From contig CM049320.1 of NCBI GenBank assembly GCA_026874595.1, positions 41,798,714 to 41,862,713 on the forward strand: 64,000 bases of DNA, in the 5' to 3' direction. The notes under the pieces are model-generated. The model ran no database searches. It saw only the letters and a program-made list of their open reading frames with translations, and was not told the DNA's origin. This stretch comes from Sipunculus nudus. Its lineage: Eukaryota > Annelida > Sipuncula > Golfingiida > Sipunculidae. Made by a program: the position numbers and the translations under genes. Positions 34,086-47,146 of the stretch are shown here, piece after piece. Position 1 is the first letter of the stretch. Each line of letters begins with the position of its first letter.

Positions 34086-35948
34086 CCATGGAGATGCAGA
34101 TTTCTATTTTTTTTCATTAACATATTATTCACATTATTTATCAACATTTACTCCTTAACCATAATTCCCCAATATAAATTGAGAAAAAATGAGATCATGT
34201 TCATATACCGGACGAGCGCGAATGTAAATGAAAATGTTGATTTTCGCGATCATCTGATTCATTTTTATTAGCATGAAAATGAAAAATAAGTTTCCAGTAA
34301 TGGGCAACACACAATTAAGTTTCCATCTCTTGATGAGGAAAATGCATCATACAATAGAGGGCTCTCTGGATATGCATATAAATAGTAGTGTAACATTATT
34401 GCCTCTTTTTTCATCTTGGTCATGGAAAATTAAATTGTCCCCTTCATTGTCATTCAAGTTAGCATTAATCTGGCTAATAAGATGCTACCTACGGATATAC
34501 CAATGGTTACTTCCACAAGGGCCCGTCAGACCTGATTTCCAAATAATAGCATAAGATTAATCTGGACTCTATCCTTTACCGTAAGTTTCATATTTGATTA
34601 TAATAATGTGCTCCTATTCACGCTGAAAGCATACAAGGGGCATGACTCGAACGCTCGCCCCTACACTACACTTGTTCCTTTAAGATGCAGGTTGTCATGG
34701 AAACGGGCAAAGTGAAGGACTCAGTCAGATCTTCTGGACATTAAAATATCCTGGCCCGATGAAATAATGTCACATGGAATCATCCAGGACAAACAAGTAA
34801 CAGCTCAACTTAAACTGGCAAAACCCTCCCCAACATGAGTCGAAAGCATTCAAAAACACGGCGGGTCGTAAATCTTGGCTGCTCTCGTGGGAATTCTTCC
34901 CTGATTTTTCCACCGCTGTTTGGTATAATTGGTTCGGGCTCGATAAATTGATATCTAAATCTGTTTTTGTAGCGGTTGCTTCCGATTTGTACAATGCTTG
35001 ACGTGCTCGTTTATGCTCCATTTATCAATTTATTTTTCTGGTACCTTTTTAGGTTTTGAATAATTTATCAATTTCCTTGATAGTTCCGTTTGGCACAAAC
35101 CATGAAACATTCATAAAAGAAGCATGCCTGGCGAACTGGACAAAGTGTGGTTTCACGATACCGGAGCTCGCTCGCGTAATTGTGATCAATGCTCACAGCG
35201 TCTCAGTAATTAGTCTTATCTGGACGGAAAACAAACTGCAGTTATCTAAAGTCAATCTGGTCTTTACCCTCGTTGGCCTACTGTTATTTGTCTTCTTAAG
35301 TACTTCCTACCAGTTACTGGGAAATCACCACCGTGATATAGTGACTGTTTGCTTTGTAGTAGCACTTTCCCAAAATCAAACAGTATTAACTCTCAGTCAA
35401 GGCTACAGTGTAAAAACGGTTCGTTATTTCATGTGATATCACCGTTTTACTACTACTATTGCTCAGAATATATTATCTGGGAGATTTATGATTGATTGAA
35501 ATTAAACTTGACACTATGCAGATGTCGTGTTAAAAATAACTTTGTTTAATTTAATTTTTTTTATTTTACATCATGTCTATTCAGGGTATTACAATTAACC
35601 ATTCAGTTAAAAGCAAGCTGGTTTACATTTGCGCACAGTATCATTTACAAATAAAAGCATATATCAACAAATACATCGATACAACACATTCATAATATAC
35701 CATGGCAAAGAATTATAAAACATGAACATTATAATTTGTTTAAAAAATATAAATAATTAATTTTGGTAAAACGGCTAACGTTTTATTTGTGAAATTTACA
35801 AACAAATCAAATGAAATTTCTTGTAACCATTTTATATCAAATATACACACATTGTCGCTAATTCATATGCGCACACGGCCCCATATTTAATGTACATATT
35901 TGTTATAAACCCTAAGGTGATATTAGAGACCGAGGAAGTTATGTTTTT
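34086..35948. other. No recognised gene; one 126-codon frame
   Basis: A plus-strand frame at 35056-35436 encodes a hydrophobic stretch (VNLVFTLVGLLLFVFLSTSY) but no known domain, and an 83-codon minus frame lies at 34770-35021. Neither has supporting splice sites or codon bias that I can see. 35880-35948 is the left flank of a disrupted family X-like repeat. Confidence 0.35.
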
Positions 35949-36342
35949 TTTAATATTTTTGGTTGGAGGTAACCGCCTCCATTTTTTTATGCTAGCTTAA
36001 CTAAGTATATGTACATCTGCAGATTTCCATTCGGGTTTCGGACTACGTGCGAGGGCAGTATCACACGCTTCCTCTCATTTTATATCCTGCCGTTAACCAG
36101 GCCCGGTGACTACTGCACCTGCGGGCCCTGGGTTGGTGATCATACCTCCGAGGACCCCCGAAAGGCGCACTCGTTTGTGAGTGAAACATGGCAGTAGGGC
36201 ACGACCTTCCCATTAAGCCTGCAGAGCGCTCACCCTGGGTGGGGGCCGACCGTGAAAAACCTCACCACCTCGGCTGAGATTCGAACTCACGATCTCCCGG
36301 CTTTGAGTCCTGCGCTCTACCCCTGAGCCACAGAAGCCGGTT
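35949..36342 (-). mobile_element. tRNA-headed SINE with 15-bp target duplication
   Basis: GGAAGTTATGTTTTT occurs at 35934-35948 and again at 36343-36357, a perfect 15-bp duplication typical of LINE-driven insertion. On the minus strand the element starts with a tRNA-like head: an A box TGGCTCAGGGG (36317-36327) and a B box-like AGTTCGAATCT with the usual spacing, and an intact D-stem GCTC/GAGC. The anticodon arm does not pair well, so it is not a working tRNA gene. A GC-rich body of about 250 bp follows, then a palindrome GGAGGCGGTTACCTCC and an A-rich tail at the left end. The body family is not recognised. It looks whole and relatively young, and it interrupts an older repeat. Confidence 0.8.
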
Positions 36343-36357
36343 GGAAGTTATGTTTTT

Positions 36358-36600
36358 GTCGGAGTTTGTATTTTTGTGTTTGTCTGTTAGAAACATTACT
36401 CGGGAATTATTAAGGGATTTTTGATGACGTTCAAGGGTAGCTCGGCAATGATACCAGGTACAATTGATCAAATTTTGGGGTTGATCTGGATCACATCCAG
36501 GAATTTCTTGAAGGAAAAATGCTGTATTTCTGACGATGCAATATGGGGGTAGTGAGCTGCATAGGCGGATGTCTGCGCTCTCTGAGTGCTTTTCTAGTTC
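36358..36600 (+). repeat. Older repeat interrupted by the SINE (family X-like)
   Basis: Read across the SINE, the flanks join as GAGGAAGTTATGTTTTT then GTCGGAGTTTG and TTTGTCTGTTAG. The right part ends ATAGGCGGATGTCTGCGCTC then TCTGAGTGCTTTTCTAGTT. This wording is typical of a widespread dispersed invertebrate repeat related to family X. Classification is from memory of the motif. Confidence 0.4.
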
Positions 36601-37560
36601 ATTATGTGCCAGCTAACTACCCTGATTATACAGATATTTCTATTATATAGAAACTCTTTGATTGTAAACAGAAAACCAAAACAGGAAAAAAGTGTAACAT
36701 GATAACGACGAGGGGCTGTCGATAATCCATAGAAATTAATATGTAATTATAGTGACGGCATGAATAACACATACGAAGTTTATCATTATTAGTGTGACAG
36801 TGAATATAATGTAAAATGAGTAGTACGTAGAATTACTTACCGATTTACGAAAACCGAGACTAATTCATACACGCAGGACTGGTATTAAACTTCCGGTCCC
36901 TTTGGGGAAGAATTGATGCTGATAGTTTAAGGTATGTCCTTTGGCAGAACTGTTGTAACCAAGATAGCAGTGCCTCGTTGCAGAAGGAACCCTAAGACGT
37001 GGATATCACGTGACAGCCAAGGACGGTCGCTGTATGGAACTACAGTAGCGCGTAAAGCTGTCCGGTCAGGTCCAGAGGAACAACTATTGACTGGTGTCAA
37101 TAGCGCGGATCGGTTCAACTGAAACAAAACCTCTGTCATCGATCGCGGAAGTCTGAATGTACTGGTCTCGGGGCACATCCTACCTACGTTTATGATTTAA
37201 AAAAAAACACATAAATATAAAACTTGTTCACTGACCGTTGAAGTATAAAATAAAGTAACATCATACAATGTATGGAAATACTTGTTTTACACAATTGAAT
37301 GGATTTTCAAGAATATGTAAGTCTTTCTAAGTTACAGCTGTTGGCCCATGACGTATAGTAATTGCTTCCGGTTTAACACGTTAACTTGCTTCTTATTTAG
37401 GTCTGTTTATTGTTTGACTTCATACTCCCTTGGTGGCACTTTGACAGGCACTAATGGTCATCACTTCTGCGGTGCTCTGGCCTGCACACAGTCAGGAGTT
37501 AAGAGCGCAGAGTGGGACTTTTCTTTGGGTGGGGTATTAGTGCAGACAGGATTGCCGGAA
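36601..37560. other. No recognised gene; both strands open at 36927-37178
   Basis: 36885-37190 is richer in G and C than its surroundings. It has a 62-codon plus frame and an 83-codon minus frame but no recognisable domain. It could be an unrecognised exon or repeat. Confidence 0.35.
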
Positions 37561-37591
37561 TATCCCCCACCCCCCACACACACAAGCACAC

Positions 37592-37663
<72 letters not shown>

Positions 37664-37669
37664 TTATGT
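37561..37669. repeat. Compound C-rich/(CA)n/(TA)n/(TG)n microsatellite
   Basis: C-rich and CACACA sequence leads into (TA)n at 37594-37657 and a short TGTGTG. Confidence 0.9.
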
Positions 37670-38116
37670 ATAAGAAAGATCATCTGTTTTATGAATTACG
37701 CTATCTAAGTTTTCAAGGGGAAACGGTTCCAATGAAAAGAGAATGTTTATTATATGGCAATATAACAAAACAGTTATGGATCAGAAAAACCATTTGAAAA
37801 TTTCCCTTGGCTTGGCCATTCTATAAAAACTCATATCTTAATATGATGGGATTTTGGAAATGTGGCATTTTCAACATATACGATTAAAACACCCGTACGA
37901 ATTGAAAGTTGACATCGAAGCATATGGTATTATAATTCTGGCGTATATGAAACATATACAATATTAATATTTCTTCACACTCATGTATCAGTGGATCATA
38001 CCAGATACGTTTCCCCGACTTAGTGGCGCCTGGCCAGAAAAATAATAGAAAAAGCCTTCATAATCTTTTCTTTTTCAGAACAGCTGTGCATTGCACTATA
38101 CAATAGGCTATTGATA
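37670..38116. other. No recognisable feature
   Basis: AT-rich sequence without recognised motifs. Confidence 0.6.
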
Positions 38117-39339
38117 CAGTGGTAAGTTTTGATACAGCTCCGAGTCCGGTATCGATTCCTCTTTTTGGGGACTCTGACTTGGAACGTCCTTGACTCGGAG
38201 TTAATTGTATTCGGATTCAGAGGTACGGCCTCAAGAAATCAGGCCGAGTCCATCCCGAGTCAGGCAGAAGAAAAGCCCTGTCACATACCTTAAATATATA
38301 TATATATATAAATCATTTGATTTACTGCAATAAACAACTGCTAAAGTGCTCTATGGTAATGCCCACGAGCTTTATAATTATACAAATAGAGGAATCAAAT
38401 TTTGTCAGACATTTTTGCTACTACGTAGTTTCGAGTAATATATATGTTACACTCATCAGGCGTAACTGTCTGATTTAAATGGTATGGTCCATAACGGTAC
38501 ATGTTTGAGAAGTATTATGTCGTGTGGGCATCCTTGGTTTCGTAATGGTTATCGGGTACAACTATATATTAATTGTAAAACAATAATTTGCGCTTTTGAT
38601 AAACTATTGTACAACAACAATATACTTTTTGATATATAATTCAAGGCAACTTCTGAACAAAACAAAATGCGCTTTTGATCTCTAATTCAAGGACCGTGCG
38701 TTACCAGACCGCAGCATTGTTCTCAGAACATTGTAGAATCTGCCTAACGGTACCACGCACCTTGTGCTATGTGCGAAATACTAACACAATTTTACATATA
38801 GGACAGTTTATACCAGTCGTTAGGTCTGTATCCTTAGCTAAATATAATATAAACCTTAAAGTAAAAGGCATGTGTAAACTTACATAAAAATACTTGTGGT
38901 AATCTAAGGCCAAAAAAAAATAAGGTATGGTTCTCAGGCACTTTTTTTCAGAAATCAGTGCGGGCGGGCGGTATTTTATTTTTTACCTTTTTTTGGATAT
39001 TTCAATAAAAATGTCATATAATCAGGAAAAAGCATGAAAATAACAAATTTTTTGCTAAACACTACATAAATTGTATTATTTATCTTCTTGAAAGATAAAA
39101 ATCAAAATAAAAATTTTTGATGCGGGGGGTTAAAATTGACGCGGGCGGTGCCTGAGAACCATACCTTTTATTTTTTTTGGCCTAAAAGTTCCTATTTATT
39201 TTTTTTTAAGAGAATTGTATTGCACTCGGACTCAGGTTAAAGATGAATTGCACTTGAAGAAGGTGGACTTAAGGGCTCGAAACTCAAGGATTCGGACTTG
39301 GACTTGGGCTCGGATGGTGTGGACTCGACTACATCACTG
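38117..39339. mobile_element. GAGTCC-rich element with hAT-like ends (copy B)
   Basis: Left end CAGTGGTAAGTTTTGATACA; right end on the minus strand CAGTGATGTAGTCGAGTCC. GAGTCC/GGACTC words cluster inside both ends (38137-38265 and 39220-39330). The flanks TATTGATA (38109-38116) and TTCTGATA (39340-39347) agree at 6 of 8 positions, compatible with a decayed 8-bp hAT-type duplication. The interior has no transposase frame and hosts the MITE at 38907-39183. Confidence 0.5.
38907..39183. mobile_element. MITE with about 35-bp inverted ends
   Basis: AAGGTATGGTTCTCAGGCAC at 38922-38941 has its exact reverse complement at 39147-39166. The match extends outward through an A-rich stretch to GGCC on both sides, with TA just outside. 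The 277-bp unit has no coding frame. TA at the borders suggests a Tc1/mariner-type mover. It lies inside copy B of the GAGTCC-rich element and is therefore probably younger. Confidence 0.75.
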
Positions 39340-39439
39340 TTCTGATATGTTCTTTCGAATGTCCCTCGGATTGAATGTACACATCTATTTAAAATGCTGC
39401 ACCGTGAACTCCCCATGTAATTTTTATGTTCTAGTTTGA

Positions 39440-40179
39440 AAGGGCAGACAGATCACGTGCATGTTCTGTTAGTATGATGTAGCAACAGAATAATGGATAA
39501 CTTCATTTTAGGAAGAAGTATTGACTGACGGTAAACCGCTGACTGTCATATCGCATTATACTTCATAAAAACGGGACAAGCTGAAGAATAATAACATCAG
39601 AGGGAATGACAGTTTTCCCCGAGCTGATCGTTCGATTAGTTTTATTACAGGTTTTATTTTTTCGCGGATAAGACAATAGACCTGCGGGCACGTAAGTGCT
39701 TCTAGCGATCTGACGATCTATTGATGGGCATAATAGTGAACCAATTAACCACCAGTTAGACGCTCTGTTGGTTAAAGGATTACGTGTGATTACGTGTGAG
39801 TGTGCAAGGAGTCCAAAGAAGTCACGTGACTCGACAGTCTTGGCGGAAAATAGAGTGGATTACGTGCATAGAAAAACGCTGAGATTGGCCACACAGGGGT
39901 GTATTTGGCACTCTTGTTGGTCTCACTATTTTCGGGACCTTGCTCCTGTTTAAAAAACAACCCCGTTCTATTATAAATGGACATCTCCTCTCTTTTTCCT
40001 TTGAGGAAAGAGAACATTTGATTTAACTTACTGAAAGCTACAAATGTGGCCCTCTTGTGGGATGCAAGCGAAAATGTGTTTGCTTTCCTTTATTCGGTCC
40101 ATATTCCCAGGTTCAATCGGGCATAAATGCTTGTACATTTCTGAATAATCCTTGATTGCGTTCTTGAATCCGGATCATG
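39440..40179. other. No recognisable feature
   Basis: Short frames on both strands and no recognised motifs. Confidence 0.6.
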
Positions 40180-40370
40180 TGCCGGATCCACACCAAAATC
40201 CAATCGATTCTTCATAGGCCCATTCCATTCCGGAAATGCCCTGAAAATTCCATGCGCTCCCGTTCATGGTTGCGTGAATTATGTTGTGAACACACACATA
40301 TACAAACACACAAGCAGACCAACGACCGGGGTAAACGCATACCCCCCGTGGCGGAGGTAATAATACCGGC
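40180..40370 (-). repeat. Dispersed repeat family X (copy 3, inverted)
   Basis: On the minus strand it reads CCTCCGCCACGG, then GTTCACAACATAATTCACGC, ATGAAC.GGAGCGCATG, TTTTCAGGGCATTTCCGGAA and GATTTTGGTGTGG. These are in the same order as copies 1 and 2, but only the first half is present. Confidence 0.65.
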
Positions 40371-41287
40371 ATTTTTCAAGGAAATGTCCGTGGTCTGTCG
40401 GTGACGCTCTATTGAATGAAAATAAGGATAGAAATATACGATAAGAAAAATGTGTTGATATTAAACATTCTGGATTTCAGGTTATACATGAGCGGTACCA
40501 GGACCCAGAAATCATATCGCGTAAGTAATACATCTCTGATGCTCTCTAGAGATTTCACCATTTATACACAGGGGGTTTCCGGGGGGGGGGGGGGCACCCA
40601 TCCCACTTTGCATGTTATATTGAGGGGAAAATTTTAAGACACTACATATTTGCTAAGAAAATTAATGTATGAAAGTAATTTTAAATATATGAAATATCAG
40701 TATTGTTTACGTTGTTTTGGGCTTAGAAATACAAGGATATCTAAGTTGTGTGTGTGTCAGGGTGTGTCTGTTGGTATGTGTGTGTGTGATATGTTTGTGT
40801 GCAAATATGCAGATATGCTGCTGCATTCCGGCACCCCCACTTCCATAAAACCAGGTTACATCCCAGATCCATGTGTCTTACACGCCTTTATTTCAAGTGT
40901 GCCAGAACTTCCCAATATCAACTTTCAAAGCTATTGATCTGATCAGTTGAATGTGAGTTACCATGCAGTCTGTGCCTTCATCTCATGATCACCCGGACCA
41001 TTAATATATGTTCATATCTAGATACCCACGGGTACTGCAAAGAGAAAGAATGGATTGATAATTTTGTATGGTCTACACATGGTAATAAAATATATTATAT
41101 ATATGTGTGTGTTAAAAAAATTGCTCTTCTAAATAGGTGGCACTTAAAATTAAATAGAGACAAAAATCGTGCGTTTTATTGCGTTGTGTACACAATTCTA
41201 CACACACAGACCACAAATTAGATAAGACTTTGCAATAGCTCTCCATATTCACCATGGATCGTCATCATCGTCATTTATAATTCACAT
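40371..41287. other. No gene seen; G run and GT-rich tract
   Basis: About 14 G near 40579-40592 and a GTGTGT-rich stretch at 40748-40800. No recognised frame. Confidence 0.6.
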
Positions 41288-42109
41288 TGTTACAGGTGCC
41301 CTTTTTATTGTGTGACACGGGCGTAACTCGTGTTGTAGCGCGTATTGCATTCTCAGTTTAATCCGTACTGGTTGAACTCTCGTTGTTATGCTAGCTTGGG
41401 GCTTTCTCGCCTGGCCGAGCTCACGTGTGAACCCTACTATGTAGAGACACAGCGATGTTTTTCTAGATGATTCCTGTAACGCGTGTTTACTGTGTGTTGT
41501 GTTGGATTCTTTAGACTGTTCGAGAAGTGGAAAATTCTCGGCTTGGGATGAGATGTTATAAATAGGGGGCTGTGTTTTAAACCGAGAGAGAGGTGAGAGG
41601 ATTCCAGCGGACACAGACGTGTGTATGTCAGTTTGTGAGACCTGTCCGATTATCCAGTGATTTCGGGGATTCTACTATTACTGGCTCTATACAATTTAAT
41701 GCTGCCTGCCTCAAGTTTCCTTTCTGGATTGTTACAAGAGCTTTACATTGGATATTCTCCGAGAGGATTGGTGTGGACTTTTCATCCGGCATAGACATTT
41801 TAAAGAACTTGTCGTTGTGACGGTGGTGGTATCCAGGTACTGTGCACATTATTTACTTTCCTGTGTGATTGTTGATTTGTTGTTATAATGCTGTTATACT
41901 GTTTAATTGTATTGATTTAGTGTATTGTAATGTTAGGGTTGTTTTAGGAATAAATTATAGTTATTTGTTAACAAAAAACACCGACTTCTTTATTCATTCC
42001 CCAAGACATTTTACGCTGCCTAGTGTTACAGAATCTGATTTTTTTATCTCCTTGACAAAATTTATGTTCATCACGCATACGTGATCTGTTGATATTAGGT
42101 TCCGTAACA
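41288..42109 (+). mobile_element. Solo LTR of a Gypsy-like family (copy 2)
   Basis: A fossil LTR of 822 bp bounded by TGTTACAGG and TCCGTAACA, with a perfect 4-bp duplication ACAT at 41284-41287 and 42110-42113. A TATAAATA promoter-like box is near 41557 and an AATAAA word near 41948, giving the expected U3-R-U5 order in the plus sense. It matches copy 1 (21527-22309) along its length and copy 3 (47912-48440) in its first half. No internal domain. Age is moderate to old, judged by about 20 percent divergence between copies. Confidence 0.85.
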
Positions 42110-42753
42110 ACATGAAATATCCATTCTTTTTATCATTATTTGAACTCTTCCTGTATCTACGTGCTATAAAGAGGAAGAATACGTGTATTACCATACTTGT
42201 TACCAATTAGTCAGTAAGACCCAGAGTTAATTAGAGGACATCATCTGTTGTTAATTTAGCGTGACTAGGCCTTCAGTGCCACTGTTTTATCCCTCATGCC
42301 CATGTTTTCAAAACAGACCCTACAAACAAAACAGTCATATTGACCGACTAAACCCAAAAGGTTAGGTTGAATAAAATCTTGCGTTCTTGCATGATCTGTT
42401 GGATAAATGACATATATATATATAAGATTGTTCCTCAATCTATGTACCATGGTTACCTGAAGTGAAGGTGAACTCGCATGCAGACAGTTAGAGACTGATT
42501 ATATTAGATAGATAATTATCATCACAATTCATCACATGAGTATGTATAACATATACATAAATATTTTACCTCATGAATATTATCAGTCTTCAAATGTCGG
42601 ACGACCAAAACATCCTCCGACTTGACCGTTGGCGTTCAAATTAGCCACGCATGCGTACCTTTGTTATTTGAACTTCCGGTCAACACCCAGGTTCCATCTG
42701 GAACCTCAGCCGTACCAAAACCTATGTAGTGTCGGGAGGAATCTATACACAGG

Positions 42754-42800
42754 AAAAGGGTTCCAGGAGGATTCTTAAAAGAACCATCAAGAACCCTTTT
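42754..42800. repeat. Imperfect hairpin AAAAGGGTTC...GAACCCTTTT
   Basis: A 10-bp perfect outer stem with further partial pairing inside, followed by TTCTTAGAGTGCAG, a word often seen at the end of short DNA elements. No partner end was found. Confidence 0.4.
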
Positions 42801-44599
42801 TTCTTAGAGTGCAGTCCGTCCAGAAATGTTCATATTTGGATCACTCATTCTATCTTTAAGTGATCATCTTAAGGTCACCAAGTCAATCCACTAACTGCTA
42901 ATCTTTAGATCACTTGGCCCGGAGAATGACTGGTCATCTTTAGATCACCGACCAATCACCATTCATCTCAAGCCGGAAGGCCTGCGTGAACAGTGTCTTG
43001 ATTGTCATTCTCTGGATTGACCGAATTTTTCACTCACTGTTGCATATATCCATTTGAGACTTATACATGAAAAGCTTGTTTGTCAACCCAACGTAAATTT
43101 TTCAACTTTTTTAATCATCAGCATTTCTTAAGGAATATATGTAACACACAAGGAACTAATTAGAATCAGCAGAACCATATGCAGTCTCATGCCAAGGTTC
43201 CGTCTTCTCCCGGAATTTTCCCATTTTGAAATCTAGTCGTTTATGAATGAAATTTCTCCACTTCGAAATTCAAAATCTGATCATTTATAATTTAAACAGC
43301 GAACCGGCAAACAAACAAACAAATGTAAATGATATTGTTATACTCCGGTTTAAAACCACAAAGTCATCCAGGAAAACATAAATGTTTGCTTAATTTGTTT
43401 AAAGTATATTTTCGGCTGTGTATTTGGCAGCGTATTAGACAGAGACACGCCGACAACAATAAGGAAACTCATCGCCTCTCCTCAAATTACATACGTTAAC
43501 AGAAAAATGGACTACGACATAAACGCATGACATGTTTATTTGTTTTTGTGCCGTAACTTAGTTTTCGTCGTTTGTCATGTTCTTATGGGAGGAATGAGCC
43601 GTCCGTCAAGGCCACTGAGACATTAACAAATCTTCCTCAAAGTTTCCCATATAAAAACATTAAATTTAATTGCAACGTATTTGCATCTGATATTAAATCG
43701 TAACCGTGATAGCATGATTAAACAACCTCAGGTTACAACACTGCAATGTTTTATTTTATACAAACAGTCGTTATTTAGGTATATTTTGAGGATAAATGTC
43801 TCAAAGATTTCATATCGATCACAATAACCACGCATTCATCTATAAAGAATACAGATATTATTGTTTGTTAAGATTTTTGTCGATGGTTGGTGACATCAAA
43901 TAGCTCAAGACTGCAACATGCAATAGATTTTAAATTTATATGTGTAATATGGCACACGACGAATCAAATTAAACAACGCTTCAGTTCCAAAATTAAATGG
44001 CTTGCACAATCAATGCATGTGTAAGAGTGTGACTGATCAGTAAAAAAGCACTTGAGACCACTTTTTGTAATTCGTTTTTTATTAATTAGACACATGTGAA
44101 GAAGTTTAATTGGAATTAAATTAAAACCGACGATTCTGTCAATCAAGTCACTGATGCATGCCATAATTTGAGTTTATTAGGACCCGGGTCATCTGTTAAT
44201 TGCTAATTGCACAAATTCAAATTACAGCAAGAACACTGGGACAGCAGTTTGATGGTTTCATCAGAAAGGCTTATGAAATATTGAATTAGTTTTGAGTACT
44301 TAAGAAACTTTTAAGTGAGTTTGTGTTTTCTATGCGTGCGTGTGAGAGGTAATTTTGGACAGGTAAAAATATAAAGTATGTTTGAAATTTATCCATATTT
44401 TAATACAGGGTAATTTCTAATATTGTTATTTTTGTGGCTAGAGGTATTATGTTTATTTATATCATGTGTTTGGTATTTGTTACGTAAAAAAGTTCAATTA
44501 ATTTTGTGGTAGATATGGCTATAACCAAAGGAACAACCCATTACATTTTATAGGCGACCTGAATTACCTTGAAACCTGTGTAATAAGACAACCTGGGGG
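42801..44599. other. No recognised gene
   Basis: 42830-42975 contains several ATCTTTAGATCAC/AAGTGATCATC words in both orientations, possibly a small palindromic repeat. The rest is AT-rich and unremarkable. (ACAA)n at 43309-43324. Confidence 0.45.
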
Positions 44600-44735
44600 A
44601 CTGGCGAAAAGTGGCCTTAATTCACAGATGGTCTTTATAGACGGGTCACTTACATCCAGGGTGAATGCTTTTGGTTCACGCGAAAGTGGTCTTATTAGAA
44701 AGGTGGTCTTATTAGACAGGTGGACTTTCAGACAA
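44600..44735. repeat. Degenerate tandem repeat of GTGGTCTTATTAGACAGGTG type
   Basis: Four to five loose copies of a roughly 20-25-bp unit (AGTGGCCTTAATTCACAGAT, ATGGTCTTTATAGACGGGTC, AGTGGTCTTATTAGAAAGGT, GTGGTCTTATTAGACAGGTG). Confidence 0.55.
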
Positions 44736-47090
44736 GTTCAACTGATATTCAAAGGAATCTATCTCATTACATACGACTTTTTCAATATAAAAGAGCTAAT
44801 CATCGGTATTATTATAATCGGCTTCTTTTGGAGATGACCTTGGGTTGGATTGTTGAACTGTGACAGCTGTGTAGGCTACATCCTGGCGCAGGTTTGTGGT
44901 CTCCGACTACCTCTTGTTAACTTTGCCAAGTAGAAATGAAAGAACGTTTTTGTGTCCATGGAACAGGAAGGGGTATAACAGCCACAGTCTCGTTTCAGGG
45001 ATACTGCATGCCTGAAACAGCAATAATCATTGACAACGGCCTAAATGAATGTGACGCCTTAATGGTATCGCTGTGATGACCAAAAAATAAACTTGAAACT
45101 ACTATCACCTGCCGTGTGCAATACGCCGCCAGCAACATTATAAGAAGAACAAAAACTGCTTGAATAGATTTTATTGCTTGGTAATAAAACACACATAAAG
45201 TTGATATTAGCTGATATTAGAAGAGTATAAAACGCATTAATATTTTATTATGATGAGTACCCTTATAACATTCTAACAACACAACACGAAACACAATTTG
45301 ACAGTAGCACGAAGTGCGAGTAAGGGAGCGACTGGAACCCGTGTCATTTATTACTACAGAAGGCGAAACCTAATGGTATAAATTTGTCCTCGGACTCAAA
45401 TTGGTGATGCAAATTGTTGATGTTGTCCTGTAATAGTCGCCAGGCAATGACATGTTTAAAATTACAAGTCACCTGCCAGGAACTGTCACCCTTTAAAGCC
45501 CGCTATTAAATTTAATGTTGAACGATGTTCTTTTCGAAAGTTTTAACTATGAAATAGGAGAATCGTCATCAGAATGTTTTTTTCCGGCAATCGTTATATT
45601 TTGTTCCTCCGGCAACTTTATTGATTAAATATTAAAGTGGAAAGAAAGAGAATTACCAATTTCCTCTACATTTACATGAATTGTCTTTTTAAATTTGCTA
45701 TTACTCGCAATGGTTAGAGGGCAAAATACCAGTCAAAGAAGATTTTCTGGAATTGGAAAGTGCCACTTAGTATGTTCTGAAAAAAAAACATTATGCTCAT
45801 TTGAATAAAGCTGATAGAACTTTAGAGAAGAAAACTTTCTGTGACGTAAATGGAGTTATGGCTGGCAAGCTGTAGTGACAGGGAAGCTTTTATAAAAACT
45901 ATTAGCATCATTTAACAGCAGGGGACAGCCCACACTTCTAGGAATCCGGGTGGGACGACGGACTCTGTTGTCCTGTGAGCTGTCCTTCAGTGACATACGT
46001 ACAGCAAACCTTTACTAATATGTCTTCTTGCATTTGTCCTTTAAAAGCACTGTTTGTGAAGGTGACCTTTGGACCTAGGTTTGCAAAAGAGATTTAAGTT
46101 AACATCAAATTTCAAGATAAGGAACTTTATACGCCATTTAATCCCGAAAGTCACTTGTATTTCGAAACCATTATTTCTTCAACCATAGAGGGGAATGAAT
46201 CCACAACCATGATGCAGCAATTTTACGCACATTGTGACAGAAACTTAAAGATTATTTTAAAATCTGAATTATTCATCATGAATTTGGTGAGTGTATCCTC
46301 TTTTTTATTAGCTCAACTGAATGTTAGTCTGAGCTAAAACGATGATGTTTCGTCCGTCCGTCGGGCCGTCTAGTTTTCCATTAACAGGGCACTAATCTCA
46401 ACCGTTAGACCTAGAAACGTCCGAGTCCAAGTCCGGGTCCGAGTACTTATAAAAAGTGGACTGAATTCCGGACTTGATTCCTACATAACTGCTCAGGTTT
46501 TCTGATATTCTGTTAGCTACGTGCTAAAACATCATTTTCACCATTACAACTGTATGACCGGCTTGCCAGTTTTGCACACAGTGACACTTATCGAATGAAT
46601 ATTCGTACTCATATGGGTAATTAAGTCAGCACGACCGCAATTTAATCGATTACAGGTTTGTATACTGGACAACCAGTATCAAACACATAAATGCATCTAT
46701 AGTAAACACAGCCATAACATTATTTAGCTGAGCGTCATGACCTATCGGTGACTCGTACTGATTTCTTCTCAAAAGTATTCGGAGTAAACGGTATTCGGAT
46801 TGCAGGAATTTAAGTTTGATAATTATTTCCCGGTTTACTCCTCAGTGTTGCATGTATTACGTTGAAACAAGTTGATAAAATTGTATATCATTTTCGCGGT
46901 CACGCTCACTCGCGTTCAAAAATACATATCTTTCTATTGTGCCATACCTGTAGTTATATCATGAGGCAGCCAGACACACATACACTAAACATATATGTAT
47001 GTTTTATGTACATCTATGAAATATATGTATATTACATATATAATATAAGATATAAAATGTTGAGTTTTATAAATGTTATATTTTTCACTA

Positions 47091-47092
<2 letters not shown>
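44736..47092. other. No recognised gene; GAGTCC fragment at 46418-46490
   Basis: AT-rich. 46418-46490 contains GTCCGAGTCCAAGTCCGGGT and TGGACTGAATTCCGGACTTG, a fragment of the GAGTCC-rich family. No other motif recognised. Confidence 0.5.

Positions 47093-47146
<54 letters not shown>

Noticed and set aside
35056-35436. 126-codon frame with one hydrophobic segment
   Set aside because: No recognisable domain, splice signals or codon bias; hydrophobic stretches are common in chance frames of T-rich DNA.
36272-36342. Functional tRNA gene on the minus strand
   Set aside because: A and B boxes and the D-stem are good, but the anticodon arm does not pair and the sequence continues into a SINE body with a 15-bp target duplication.
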